Assembly (NCBI RefSeq): GCF_013294115.1
Contig: NZ_JABSNP010000005.1
Coordinates: 186,001 to 250,000, forward strand
DNA length: 64,000 nucleotides
Source: Hymenobacter caeli
GTDB lineage: Bacteria > Bacteroidota > Bacteroidia > Cytophagales > Hymenobacteraceae
Direction: 5' to 3'
Position 1 is the stretch's first letter; the number at the start of each line of letters is the position of its first letter. Of this stretch, positions 50,400-60,266 are shown in pieces. A model generated the notes under the pieces. That model made no database searches. It worked only from the letters and a program-made list of their open reading frames with translations, and was not told where the DNA came from. The position numbers were made by a program, and so were the translations under genes.

Positions 50400-51036
50400 T
50401 TTGCAAGCTGCTCAAATCGCGCCAGACTGATTTGATCATTCTGAACAGTGAGAGCCCATGCGGAAAATAATAAAGTTGTAGCCGGACGCGAGAATTTTGG
50501 GTTCACCACGCCTTGCAAACTTCTCTTTGCGCCCACCTATAACTGTACACGAAGCTATAATTCATGCTTTGCCACCCTGTGAGTAGTCGTGGAGTAGCTG
50601 CTATGGCCTACCAGTGGCCCCGGCAAACGGGGCAGCCTCCGGCTTACAACTACCAAACATTTTACGCCGTGCACTATACTTTGTGAGTTGGAATGCAATG
50701 TAAATCCCTGCCGCAATATTTGAAGACGGCTTTCGCAGTCTATGACCGGTTTCAGCAGCGGATCAGGGCCAACGTATTTAAAATCTGGACGATTAACTTG
50801 GTGCAGCCACAAGTCGCAGGCCGCTAGACTGGGACTACTAGACTTGGGAATAATAGTGCTCCGACGCCTGCCGGACCAAGGTCCCGTTTGGCGGCGAGGC
50901 GGTCGTTTCCGACCCACCAACTGGAGTAAGGGAGGCGTCAAGCGCTATAAGTTCACCGAGGCCTAGGACCTACCCATCGTCGCAGGCGCCATCGGCATTA
51001 ATATCAAAAAAATTAGCTAAACACAGGCTACACTAA
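50400..51036. other. Gene-free gap between HAD gene and IS5 element
   Basis: About 640 bp in which I recognise no gene, RNA or repeat. The open frames on both strands (50742-50966 on +, 50555-50941 on -) lack family resemblance and overlap each other. It may be decayed DNA next to the transposon cluster. Confidence 0.3.
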
Positions 51037-51811
51037 GGTGTAAGGACAATCAGCGCAGCCAATCAAGAGCGGCGGCGATGTGCCACAGGGCCAAGAAAGA
51101 AACGACGATTTTTTCGTAGCGTGTGGCCAGTCGCCGGTACTGCTTCAAACGGCCAAAAAAGCGTTCGATTTTGTTACGGTCGCGGTGGGTCTCCTCGTCT
51201 AATTCAGCTGGTTCCGGCCGGTTGGGGCGATTAGGAATAACAGCCTCGATACGATGCCGGGCACAATAAGCACGGGTTTCGTCACTGTCGTAGGCCGTGT
51301 CAGCCAGTACTTTGCCAGGCGTCAAGTCCAGTAGCAAGGGTAGGGCCTGTGGGCTGCCTCCGGCTTGGCCGCCGGTGGCCAGTAGGCGCACGGCATTGCC
51401 CAGGGCATCGGTGCAGGCGTGGATTTTGGTGCTTACTCCGCCGCGACTACGACCCAGGCATTCGGTGAAGGGGTCGCTTTTTTTTGGCCCGCCGCGTGTT
51501 GGTGGGCGCGCAGGATGGTCGAATCGAGCATGACCCTCTCCAGGTCCGGGGCTTTTAAGGCCTCAAACAATTTTTCCCACACCCCTTTTTGGGCCAGTCG
51601 CCGGAAGCGCCGGCACACCGAATTAGACTTGCCGAAGCGGGCCGGCAAATCGGCCCACGGCACGCCGGTGCGCATGAGCCAGACGATAGCATTGAAAAAC
51701 AAGCGGTTATCTTTTGCTGTGACGCCGCAATCCGTGGCCTTACCGGATAAGAGCGGCGCGACCACGGCCCATCGACGGTCTGTTACTTCATGTCGACGCA
51801 TCCTCCTACAC
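51037..51811 (-). mobile_element. IS5-family insertion sequence (IS427-like)
   Basis: A two-frame transposase is enclosed by short imperfect terminal repeats: GGTGTAAGGA at 51037-51046 and TCCTCCTACAC at 51801-51811 (GTGTA-GGA in common). Size about 775 bp is normal for the IS427 group. The element marks the left border of a zone of broken transposases and AT-rich glycosyltransferase genes. Confidence 0.72.
51050..51801 (-). CDS. IS5-family transposase made by frameshifting (OrfA 51433-51801, OrfB to 51050)
   Basis: OrfA begins MRRHEVTDRRWAVVAPLL and includes NAIVWLMRTGVPWADLPARFG and VMLDSTILRAH (first catalytic D). At eight consecutive A (in the reverse strand, near 51478-51485) the zero frame runs on to a stop at 51433, while the shifted frame continues as KSDPFTECLGRSRGGVSTKIH into LLATGGQAGGSPQALPLL, VLADTAYDSDETRAYC (second D) and KIERFFGRLKQYRRLATRYEK (E). 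The join at an A-run matches programmed frameshifting known for this group; both D and E are present, so it may be active. Confidence 0.8.
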
Positions 51812-51830
51812 TAGTTCTAACCGAAGATGA

Positions 51831-52079
51831 TTGCCCTCATGCTCTAGGCTCCTTGTCTGTGCTGCCCTGCCCACCGAATACGATTTTGCACCCGGCTTTA
51901 TAGTCAACAAGGGCCATGGTACCGTGGCCATCCACCGGCTGCTGGCAGCTACCGGGTGCATCCTGTGCCAGGGCGAGGAAACCGAGCGGTGCCGCAACCC
52001 TAACTATCGCGCCCGCCGCTGGGTCGTCGAACGCATCCATGCCCGGTTTCATTTCTTTCGTCGCCTGTTCCCTTACTAA
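51831..52079 (+). pseudogene. 3' remnant of a second IS5-type transposase
   Basis: An open frame ends in NPNYRARRWVVERIHARFHFFRRLFPY. RRWVVER(T/I)H is the glutamate-containing C-terminal signature of IS5-family DDE transposases; the middle part (DFAPGFIVNKGHGTVAIHRLL) is less clear. The N-terminal two thirds are missing, cut by the IS5 element to its left. Confidence 0.7.
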
Positions 52080-52341
52080 AAAAAAATGGCAGCAAATCAC
52101 GAATCGTTTTTGCAAATGACTTGCGCCAATACTACCTGGCAACTCTCAGTCCCATTTCTCAGCTAATTATAGCACTTCCCAAAAATTGCTCATTTGAGAC
52201 GGGCTATCCTATGTCAACGCCATAGTTCCAAATACACTTGCTATCGCTGCACCGCAGTGTTTAGAATCTGTTAAAACTCACAAGTAGCTGTTAGACAAAA
52301 AGAAACTAGCCATGCTACCACGTTTTTTTATTCGACCAAAG

Positions 52342-53091
52342 ATGTATAAGACAGACCTGACTGATTCCCAGTGGCAAGTTATTTAAGAAATAGTGCCCGA
52401 TACGCGCCGCCGCAAGCATTCGCTGCGCCTGATTATCAATGCATTGCTTTACTGGACTAAGAGCGGCTGTCAGTGGCGGCTTTCGCCACGCGATTTTTCG
52501 GCCTTCCCCTTTGTTTACTACTATTTACGGCGCTGGCGGGCGCTGGGCCCAACTCAACCAAGCCCTGGTGCGCTGCTACCGCCGGCACGCGGCCCCCTCG
52601 CGGCAGCCCAGCCCAAGCGTGGCCGTGCTCGACGCCCAATCTATCAAATACAGCGAGCGGGGCGTCTTGGACAAGGGCTTTGACGGTCACAAAAGATCTA
52701 GGGCCGCAAGCGCCAACTCGTCGTCGACATCAGCGGCCTGCTCCGGGCCGCTGATGTCGGGCCGGCCCACGAAAACGACCGGGTTGGCGGCAAGGCGGCC
52801 CTGCAAAAGCTGGCCCAGTGGGGTCTTGAGCGGCCTCACCTCGTCCTGGCCGATGCCGGCTACGTCGGCCAACTGGCCCAGTGGACCCGCGAACACTACG
52901 GCTGGCGACGGGAAACAGCCCCTGGGCTAACGGACGGCAGCTTTACCCCCGTGCCCGGCCGCCAGGTCGTGGAGCGCTCCATCAGCTGGTTGCAATGGGA
53001 TCGGCGCTTGAGCCGCGACTACGAATGCGAGACAGCCGCCGAAGCAACCATCTTCCTGTCCAGCATTCGACTCCTTATCCGTAAATTTTAA
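52342..53091 (+). pseudogene. IS5-family transposase with a stop codon and frameshifts
   Basis: Starts MYKTDLTDSQWQVI then a TAA (52384), continues EIVPDTRRRKHSLRLIINALLYWTKSGCQWRLSPRDF, shifts frame near 52530 to LNQALVRCYRRHAAPSRQPSPSVAVLDAQSIKYSERG, and shifts again near 52695 to QLVVDISGLLRAADVGPAHENDR ... LVLADAGYVGQLAQW and VVERSISWLQWDRRLSRDYE. All three catalytic motifs can be found, but only across frames, so the gene is dead. Confidence 0.85.
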
Positions 53092-53310
53092 TAAACTCTA
53101 AATCAAGCGCTTCAGTGGCTCGTTACGTTGCGAACTAATCGATGCCCATTTGTTTCGCTCGCTGGTGCGCGTGCGACAACCCGTGTAAAAATGAATTCAT
53201 AACTATGATACGCAACGGCTGTACTAAACCTTGAATTTAAGTTTATGATTCCTCTCGAATTTAAATGAACAGTTTAGTCTCTCTGCCAATCACCAGCTTA
53301 TCAATTTTAC

Positions 53311-54288
53311 TCACCGACCATTTTTACTCGACCACTTCAGGGAAGGAACAGCACTGCGTTGTTGAAACCCATGGCTTATCCCATCTTTAATACATCCCAT
53401 GTAATGCCAAGGTAGTTTTAATACACTAAAATGAAGTTTAGACAACAATAAAAAAGACCATAATATTCCTGGGTGAAGCCGTGAACCAATTAAGAAAGAA
53501 CGCAAGCAAAATGTAATGACTTCTAAAATAGGTCTAAATTTTGCTGTAACGAAAGCTTCATTGAATACACGGCGCGAATTAGCGTAAGTAAAGGAATCAT
53601 TCCGATTATCAAATGCCATACGGGGTGAAGCATAATGTAGTACATAATTATTGTTATCGTACACCACATCAAAACCGGCTAATCGAACGCGTTGACAAAT
53701 ATCAATTTCCCAACATGTTTCTGCGCCGGCACTTTCTAAGATTGTATCTATTTGCATTTCGACGAAGGCGGTACGTCGAAATGATAAATTACATCCTTTA
53801 GCTACATCTATTAGAGCAGGTGATTTATAAAGTCCACAGTGGTGATTGCCAACTAGACCTAAATTCCATTGATATGTTCCTATCAAATGAGATAATGGAG
53901 GATGCGATAGGGCTGGATTATCATGTTGCAGATGATCTCGCCCACCATATACTCCTATTGAAGGATTTTTTTCATAAGCTATTTTTATTCTACTAGACCA
54001 TCCGGAAGGCAACCAAACGTCGTCATCTAACAAGCAGATTACATCTCCTTTTACTTTTGTAAAAGAAAGATTTAGAGAGTGAATTACACTAGGTTTAAGC
54101 GCTAAATGAACTTGAATAATTGGCCAATTTGCTTTCCATTCTTTAGCAATACATAAGCCTTCATCGTCACCAGGCCCAACAATTATTAAAACTTCATAAG
54201 GCAATTCCGTTTGCTCGAATAATGAATCTAATAAACGAGATAAATCATCAGGTCGTTTATAAGTTGGTATTACAACACTCAAGCGCAT
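53311..54288 (-). CDS. Glycosyltransferase family 2 protein
   Basis: 325 residues with an N-terminal GT-A domain: MRLSVVIPTYKRPDDLSRLLDSL, VICLLDDDVWLPSGW (DxD), and a metal/acceptor part with KGCNLSFRRTAF and ETCWEIDICQRVRLAGF (ED-like). The C-terminal 70 residues are partly hydrophobic. It is strongly AT-rich compared with the genome, and lies in a minus-strand group with the GT4 and GT2 genes at 54629-56636, 340 bp apart. Sugar unknown. Confidence 0.87.
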   Translation of the reverse strand: MRLSVVIPTYKRPDDLSRLLDSLFEQTELPYEVLIIVGPGDDEGLCIAKEWKANWPIIQVHLALKPSVIHSLNLSFTKVKGDVICLLDDDVWLPSGWSSRIKIAYEKNPSIGVYGGRDHLQHDNPALSHPPLSHLIGTYQWNLGLVGNHHCGLYKSPALIDVAKGCNLSFRRTAFVEMQIDTILESAGAETCWEIDICQRVRLAGFDVVYDNNNYVLHYASPRMAFDNRNDSFTYANSRRVFNEAFVTAKFRPILEVITFCLRSFLIGSRLHPGILWSFLLLSKLHFSVLKLPWHYMGCIKDGISHGFQQRSAVPSLKWSSKNGR

Positions 54289-54628
54289 AACGAAGATTAA
54301 TAAAAAGATGGGATTTAATAAAAGCTTTAAGAGGGTACTATCTTAACAAACTATGACTTTTATTAATGCACACTTGGAGTAAACGCCACAATAATTAGTC
54401 AACATCATAACTAAACCAGAATTTGGGCTTTACAAGATGTATCTTAATATTCCAAAATACAATGGATACCTATTTGTCTAGCTATCTTTTTTGACAAACT
54501 GAAAAGACATTATCGTCTCTCTTGTTAATTAAAGCAATAACTATTTTTATCGGGCTAACCAATTACTAAAACTAGCTGATCCGTAGTTATTAGAAGTTGT
54601 AATACTTGATATATATAATATACATTTA
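54289..54628. other. AT-rich gap within the glycosyltransferase island
   Basis: 340 bp of AT-rich DNA with no gene, hairpin or repeat that I can support. It must contain the promoter of the GT2 gene at 54288 if that gene is transcribed alone. Confidence 0.35.
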
Positions 54629-55699
54629 CTATGATACTATATTTTCTGTTAAATATTGAACGACCTCATGTGATACTTTATCCCAAGAAAGATTATTAGT
54701 ATACTGCATTGCATTTTTTCCAATTTCATCTGTATTAATTAAATTATTATAGCACTTGGTAATTAAAAATGACAGCTCTAAATAATCGCCTGGATTAAAA
54801 AGTAATCCATTTACGCCATCAATTATAATATCTTTTTGCCCGCAACAGTTAGTTGTTAAACAGCATTTGCCATTAGCCATAGCTTGTAAGAGACTTAAAG
54901 GCTGGCCTTCATAAAAGCTTGGCAGCACGAATAACGAAGAAGATTGTAAAAAATAATTTTCATTCTCTTGACTAAATCGAGGTATAACGGTAACAACTGA
55001 TCTTAAATATTCGGGCCAGTCTAATATTACTGTTTTTTCATCTTTACCAGTTCCTATTAGCAAATAAGTAACATTTAAATTATTTTTATATAATATTTCA
55101 GCGGCTTTAACGAGTGTTCTAATTCCTTTTCTTTCCGTCCAACTACCATTAAATAAAATTGTAAAAGGGATTTTATTAGTATTTGAATAGATTTTTTGTA
55201 TATTATTAATTCCATTCTTAAATAGAAAAATATCTTTGTTATTTCGACCATACTTTGAATTCACGTAATCTTTATCTTCACTATTTATCAACAGTAGTTT
55301 ATCGGCATTATTCAATCCTTTGTCGCAGTTATATAGTCTCCATATGGGATATAATAGCCTTGTTTTAAGAGACATACTGCTTTTATCTGTGGATTCCCAG
55401 AATCTTCGTTCTACTCCATGGCTCTCTACAAAACATGGTATGCCCCTATTAGTGAAACATCCAGAAGCCGATTCATGCACAAGAAAGGCATCAGGATTAA
55501 TATTGAGACTTTTGAAATACCGGTATGCCTTGTAAGGAAATAAAAATTTATGGTATAATTTCCCAACCTGTTTGGGCCCAATATGCAAGAAAACAAATCC
55601 AGCTTTTATAAAGGCGTTTTGCCAATGATACTCAACTCGTGCCATACCCCCCTCTAAATTTATATCGACTTCTGAAATATGTACGATCAACTTTTTCAT
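54629..55699 (-). CDS. Glycosyltransferase family 4 protein with altered EX7E motif
   Basis: 356 residues, GT-B. IVHISEVDINLEGGMARVEYHW and VESHGVERRFW lie in the N-domain; ILFNGSWTERKGIRTLVKAAEIL and LFVLPSFYEGQPLSLLQAMANGKCCLTTN in the C-domain. The first glutamate of EX7E is present but the second position is Gln (E-G-Q-P-L-S-L-L-Q). AT-rich. Its gene follows the GT2 at 55734 by 34 bp on the same strand, so the two are probably one transcript. Donor and acceptor unknown. Confidence 0.86.
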   Translation of the reverse strand: MKKLIVHISEVDINLEGGMARVEYHWQNAFIKAGFVFLHIGPKQVGKLYHKFLFPYKAYRYFKSLNINPDAFLVHESASGCFTNRGIPCFVESHGVERRFWESTDKSSMSLKTRLLYPIWRLYNCDKGLNNADKLLLINSEDKDYVNSKYGRNNKDIFLFKNGINNIQKIYSNTNKIPFTILFNGSWTERKGIRTLVKAAEILYKNNLNVTYLLIGTGKDEKTVILDWPEYLRSVVTVIPRFSQENENYFLQSSSLFVLPSFYEGQPLSLLQAMANGKCCLTTNCCGQKDIIIDGVNGLLFNPGDYLELSFLITKCYNNLINTDEIGKNAMQYTNNLSWDKVSHEVVQYLTENIVS

Positions 55700-55733
55700 A
55701 TCAATGAATTTTTGCGCGGATAAATATCAGCAC

Positions 55734-56636
55734 TTATTTTTTGATAAATGAGTTTATAATGGTCAATTTTTTTTGATAAGATGTTGCTGATTCCTTCTTT
55801 TTAAAGAGAAGATATACCGAAAAATACAAATGCATGAAGTCAAACACTATTTTAGACGCAAAACCTCTGAATTTATATCTAAATGAATTTAATAAAGTGT
55901 TTTTTATAGAACTATGAATGAATATTTTCAAATAATACAAACTGTTTATAGAGTTATATTTTTCTGGGTGTTTTTCCAAAAAATACAATATTGATTTGAA
56001 TCTTTTCCAAGTAATTGAACGCATATGTTTCTGTATTCTCCAAGGGTGGATAACCAATGCATCTCTAATGAAAACAATACTGATATTCATTTTTTGCAAC
56101 CGATAATGCAATTCTACATCCTCTACTGCCGGGTTTGGAAAACGTTCATCAAATCCGCACAATGTATTTATGAATAATTTTCTCTCAATCATAAAATTAC
56201 AAGACCATAAGTATCCTCCTTTATCATTAATGGGTGATTCTTCATTAAATCTCTGTTGAGGTCTATCAGCATTTGTGCGGCCTTCAAAAACAGAAATACC
56301 AGGGTTTTTAATAATTGAATCATAATATACTTTTAGTAGAATTTCAACAGGAATACAATCATCATCAATAAACACTAGCCAATCGCCCTTCGCTTGGCTA
56401 GCTCCGTTATTCCGATTAGCTGAAGGTCCGACTTTAGGCCCCGCTATCCATCTAGCCCAAGGAAAATGGGAAATAATTAATTCTTCTGCTGTACTATTTA
56501 TACCATCATCACTAATAATCACCTCATAAAGAGAATGGTGTAAAGTTTGAAACGATGGAGCAAGATGTTCCAGACAAATACTTAATAATTCGTTTCGATT
56601 GCAGGTAGGCACAATTACTGATAACATGAATTTCAA
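55734..56636 (-). CDS. Glycosyltransferase family 2 protein
   Basis: 300 residues, GT-A. VIVPTCNRNELLSICLEHL, EVIISDDGINST, ANRNNGASQAKGDWLVFIDDDCIPV (DDD metal site), GGYLWSCNFMIERKLF and GFDERFPNPAVEDVELHYRLQKM (ED) are in the right order. Start is at ATG 56636 or the ATG three codons later (MLSVIV). It is AT-rich and is the first gene of the minus-strand pair 56636-54629. Confidence 0.88.
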   Translation of the reverse strand: MKFMLSVIVPTCNRNELLSICLEHLAPSFQTLHHSLYEVIISDDGINSTAEELIISHFPWARWIAGPKVGPSANRNNGASQAKGDWLVFIDDDCIPVEILLKVYYDSIIKNPGISVFEGRTNADRPQQRFNEESPINDKGGYLWSCNFMIERKLFINTLCGFDERFPNPAVEDVELHYRLQKMNISIVFIRDALVIHPWRIQKHMRSITWKRFKSILYFLEKHPEKYNSINSLYYLKIFIHSSIKNTLLNSFRYKFRGFASKIVFDFMHLYFSVYLLFKKKESATSYQKKLTIINSFIKK

Positions 56637-56765
56637 ATTTAGTGGTTTATTAGACTTAATTATTTTTACGGATTGTGCAGGATTTATGGATAGTGCAGAA
56701 TCACCACAAGTAATTTAGGTTGAAGCAACAATTTTCGTTAATAGAATGCCCAAGCTAGTAATATA

Positions 56766-56841
56766 ACTATGCGTCAATCTCAATTCCTAGTGACAGATGT
56801 GCGTTCATACGCATCTATTACTAGGAATTGAGATTGACGCA
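56766..56841. repeat. 76-bp palindrome with perfect 24-bp arms
   Basis: Left arm 56766-56789 and right arm 56818-56841 are exact inverted copies; the 28-base middle can form a smaller hairpin (AGATGTGCG / ACGCATCT). No sequence similarity to the palindromes at 34-39 kb, apart from architecture. Confidence 0.85.
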
Positions 56842-57282
56842 TAACCAAAAATTTAGAGCATTTATAATTCTTAGGGATACCACCATACTCTCAAAGAAAG
56901 CAATTATATAAATATATTGACAAATTATTTGGGATTAGGCAATTTTTTTTTACTCAAGTCTAAATCCAGTATCTATCCCCGCATTATATTCCTAAAGTCT
57001 TGATATACTTGTTTATAATTATATAATAGCGTATTTATATTTTTAACCCATAATAAGTTTCATTCTCAAAAATACGTCTTTTCGTTTTACAGCCATTCAT
57101 TTGAAATATTCTCATCAACAGAGTCAATGTATCTTTATAGCATTGAGGTGATCGGGGCTGACAAAATAGATTTGGAGTTCATCTTACTAAGGTAATGGCA
57201 AACCGGACTGGAGTTGTCCATTTCTTTGTTCAGTAAGCCATTGGCTAGTGAAGGTTAAGTTATTTATTTGAATTAGAGTGGG

Positions 57283-57319
57283 ATCACAAGGTTCAGTGCT
57301 TAGCACTGAACCTTGTGAT
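57283..57319. repeat. 37-bp palindrome
   Basis: Arms 57283-57300 and 57302-57319 are perfect inverted copies around a single T. No following T-run, so not a typical terminator. Confidence 0.8.
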
Positions 57320-57731
57320 TATAGCTAGCAGGCTAAATTGACGGCCGACCAGTGGTAGTGCACATGCATTGGCTACAGTTCAGCGTAGGCGCAAGTAGGC
57401 CAGCAACTACTTACAAATGAGACTACTAGCAGAAGACGATTGCAGTCTTTGAAAATTGTCGCTTATCATGTCCACGCGCTTGGGTTCGCGGGTTCGGTGC
57501 GTAACCGTTTGATTCCGGCGCGCCCTGCACTGCTAAGCATCACTTATTCCAACGCCTTGAGCGCGGGCTATCTCGATTTATCAAGCCAGCGGTTCCCCTG
57601 ACACTCGCACTCAGCTTTAAAAGCATGTGTGTATTTATAACGAGTGGTGTGAAGCCACCGGAGTTTTCTCTGTCATATGCGGTAGAATATAAGACTTATT
57701 ACTATACCGCCTTACACTTATCCACCATACT

Positions 57732-58778
57732 TTAATCCACCAATAAGTGCGATTTTTGTAATGCCTTCACCAAAGGCCATTGCCGTAATTTGGCTTTAAT
57801 ATGCGACCATTGCTGGCGCATTTGAATTGGGCGCAAACGTTCAAATTCATGAAGCCAACGTGAAAAATAGGGCGAGGTCTTTTGTTCCGCTTTCATGCGC
57901 ATACATTGATCTGCTATGTAATGAAATATTACTTCCGGCCCGAAGAACAACTCCCATTGTTGACGTGCCCGTTCTCCCATTTGTTTAGCTCGCCCCTCAT
58001 TCTCTTTTAAAAGAGAAATAATATTGGGAATGTCCTTTTCAGCTAGCCGCAGCGAAAAAGTATCCCAATCAGGGCCATTTGGCGCTACCCAATCATCTGA
58101 ACAGATTACGGGAACACGCCCCATTCGCATACTCTCAAACAAGCGAATGCTGCTTGCACCAACTCCGCGCGGACACAATACAAACTTGGTTTGTTCCATA
58201 ATGTCTGCGTATTCATGCCAGAAATTTTCACGTTCCTGCTGAGTCCCCGATGACGATATACGCGTACTATCCTTTGACACATCAATAAAAAGGCCGCGTG
58301 GGTCTTCACCGAGAACAGTTGATAAGGATTGGCGAACCGGGTGATTTTGAATTGCTCCTTTAAATGAAAACAAATATGGAGCATCCTCATTCAAGGGGCG
58401 GAAATCGATAAACGGATTGGGCATTACCGTAAGGTATGGACCACTACGAGCACGAGATGGATCATACCACCGGCGCTCGATCGAACAATATATACCTGGC
58501 AATAATGCAATAGGATGGTCTCCGGGCCAGTACAAGAAGCTTTTTTGCGGATAAAGCTTATACAATGGATGGCGAAGAACATTTTGCATGTACGGATGCG
58601 TCGCTGCCTCGTTTATTTCAGCAAAAAGGATCAAGTCCGCTTCAGCTGGGGTGAAGACTAATTGGTGTTGGCCCATCCGGTCTATTCTAGCACCATCCTT
58701 CAATACGGTCGCGGGGCCACGTGCCCAATCGTCAAAACGGGGAGCCTCCGCAACTGAGAGTACAAATATTTTTGCCAT
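57732..58778 (-). CDS. Exostosin-family (GT47-like) glycosyltransferase
   Basis: 348 residues. The family signature is FVLCPRGVGASSIRLFESMRMGRVPVICSDDWVAPNGP near residues 200-235, in which a Cys-Pro-Arg-Gly segment is followed by R-x-(F/Y)-E and a conserved aspartate-tryptophan pair. The N-half contains FLYWPGDHPIALLPGIYCSIERRWYDP. Exostosin-like enzymes of bacteria transfer sugars in surface glycans; the specific linkage is unknown. It is nearer average GC than the three neighbouring glycosyltransferase genes and lies 130 bp from the IS3 element. Confidence 0.8.
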   Translation of the reverse strand: MAKIFVLSVAEAPRFDDWARGPATVLKDGARIDRMGQHQLVFTPAEADLILFAEINEAATHPYMQNVLRHPLYKLYPQKSFLYWPGDHPIALLPGIYCSIERRWYDPSRARSGPYLTVMPNPFIDFRPLNEDAPYLFSFKGAIQNHPVRQSLSTVLGEDPRGLFIDVSKDSTRISSSGTQQERENFWHEYADIMEQTKFVLCPRGVGASSIRLFESMRMGRVPVICSDDWVAPNGPDWDTFSLRLAEKDIPNIISLLKENEGRAKQMGERARQQWELFFGPEVIFHYIADQCMRMKAEQKTSPYFSRWLHEFERLRPIQMRQQWSHIKAKLRQWPLVKALQKSHLLVD

Positions 58779-58947
58779 AAATCAAATAGAAATGCCGCTT
58801 TGATTAGAAATGGTTAGTTGTATGTAGAACATAATATTAATACTCTTTTTCGAAATAACTGCGGTAAAGTGGTCAGACTATATGATATACTATAGAACTA
58901 TTGACCTTGACCTCCTCCCATTTACTGAGCCGGTTGAAAGTAGAGCA

Positions 58948-59784
58948 TCAGGCGTTCTGAAGCTCGACCGTAGTGGCGGCAGCCACTACCTCATCGGGCG
59001 TTAAATTCTGTAACGAGCTGTGCGGCCGAAAGCCATTATATTCTTGGCGCCAGTGCTCGATTTTCTCCTGCGCATCAAGCAGCGATAGAAACCAGTGCAC
59101 GTTCAAGCACGCGTCGCGGAAGCTGCCGTTAAACGATTCAATGCACGGATTATCGGTCGGTTTGCCGGGCCGAGAGAAGTCCAACGTGACATGCCGATCG
59201 TAGGCCCAGCGGTCGAGTGCCTTGCTGACAAACTCACTGCCATTATCGACCTGGATGCGCTCAGGCACCACGCCTAACTGCTCGTGTAAGCGTTGCATGA
59301 CGGCCGCTACGTCTTCGCCTTTAAGCGACTGGCCCACGTGAATGGCCAGGCACTGGCGACTAAAATTATCGACTATGGTTAAGGCGCGGATTTTACGGCC
59401 ATCGAAGAGGTTAGCGGCGACAAAATCCATGCTCCAGCTCTGGTGCAGCCGACCCAGCGGCAGACGTTCTAGCCGGTGAGCAGCGGCGCGAGTACGTCGG
59501 GGACGCTTACTGCGTAAGTTCAAGCCTTCCAGGCAGTAAAGGCGATGCACGCGCTTATGATTATCTGGCCAGCCCTCGCGGCGTAGCAGGATATAGAGGC
59601 GCTGACTGCCGTAGCGCACCCGCACTTGCGCTAGTTCGCGCAGGCGCTGCCGCAGGACTGTATCATCTCGACGGCGTACCTGATGAGCGAAGCTGGCGCT
59701 TTGTAAGCGCAGGACTCGGCAGGCCCGGCGAGCCGAGACGCGGTAGGCGTCGACGAGGTGTTGAGCCGCGTGCCGACGCTGCAC
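58948..59784 (-). CDS. IS3-family transposase OrfB
   Basis: 278 residues with the rve integrase core. D in [29 protein letters not shown] in [20 protein letters not shown] in [17 protein letters not shown]. The normal product is probably an OrfAB fusion formed by -1 slippage on the eight A near 59797-59804, since the shifted frame runs [20 protein letters not shown] into OrfB; the GTG at 59784 is an alternative internal start. Confidence 0.88.
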   Translation of the reverse strand: MQRRHAAQHLVDAYRVSARRACRVLRLQSASFAHQVRRRDDTVLRQRLRELAQVRVRYGSQRLYILLRREGWPDNHKRVHRLYCLEGLNLRSKRPRRTRAAAHRLERLPLGRLHQSWSMDFVAANLFDGRKIRALTIVDNFSRQCLAIHVGQSLKGEDVAAVMQRLHEQLGVVPERIQVDNGSEFVSKALDRWAYDRHVTLDFSRPGKPTDNPCIESFNGSFRDACLNVHWFLSLLDAQEKIEHWRQEYNGFRPHSSLQNLTPDEVVAAATTVELQNA

Positions 59785-59789
59785 GGGCT

Positions 59790-60056
59790 TCAGAACTTTT
59801 TTTTGAGCACGTCCTGCAACATCTGCTTGTCCCAGCTCAGGTCAGCCACGAGCTGTTTGAGGGGCTGATTTTCTTCCTCCAACTGCTTGAGCCGCCGCAG
59901 TTCAGGTACGCCCAAGCCGCCGTATTTTTTCTTCCAGTTGTAGCAGGTAGCCTCGCTTATACCCATCTTCCGGCATGCCTCCGCGACGGTCACGCCCGTG
60001 TCCGCTTGGCGCAGGGCAAACACGATTTGCGCCTCGGTAAATTTGGTCTTTTTCAT
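59790..60056 (-). CDS. IS3-family transposase OrfA
   Basis: 88 residues from the ATG at 60056. [47 protein letters not shown] is the HTH domain and [33 protein letters not shown] the leucine-zipper-like tail. The frame ends just after the A-run used for slippage. It provides DNA binding for the OrfAB transposase. Confidence 0.88.
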   Translation of the reverse strand: MKKTKFTEAQIVFALRQADTGVTVAEACRKMGISEATCYNWKKKYGGLGVPELRRLKQLEEENQPLKQLVADLSWDKQMLQDVLKKKF

Positions 60057-60191
60057 GGCATTGTCTAAGGTTTTAAAGTACGACAAGTGCCCGATTTTCT
60101 CTACTTTAGCTTGGCCTAGTTTACTGGGAGGAGGTCAGTAATCGGAGAAGCCGCTTAATTAGCCCAAGCAGAGGATTATCTTTTAATTACC

Positions 60192-60266
60192 ATGCGAGAA
60201 AGCCAGGGCTGGGTAGGCAATGGAGAACTTGATGAATTATTAACCGAAAGAAACTTGTCGTCATAA
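60192..60266 (+). other. Short residual open frame next to the IS3 element
   Basis: Twenty-four codons, MRESQGWVGNGELDELLTER and four more, open at the 5' side back to a stop at about 60163. It looks like the C-terminal leftover of a gene disrupted near the IS3 element. I do not recognise it. The gap 60138-60333 holds nothing else apart from the terminator at its end. Confidence 0.25.

Larger units (their letters stand above)
56637..57731. other. 1.1-kb gene-free region with two large palindromes
   Basis: No gene is recognised on either strand. The left half is very AT-rich; near 57340 the composition returns to about average. Two perfect palindromes (56766-56841 and 57283-57319) are the only structures I can support. 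Confidence 0.4.
58908..60137 (-). mobile_element. IS3-family insertion sequence
   Basis: Terminal repeats TGACCTCCTCCCA at 58908-58920 and the exact complement at 60125-60137 give the TG...CA ends of IS3 elements and a length of 1230 bp. It carries orfA and orfB in overlapping frames. I see no matching target duplication in the immediate flanks, which suggests later rearrangement. It borders the AT-rich glycosyltransferase island on the right. Confidence 0.87.

Noticed and set aside
50555-50966. Two overlapping short frames between the HAD gene and the IS5 element
   Set aside because: They overlap on opposite strands, show low-complexity composition and match no family.
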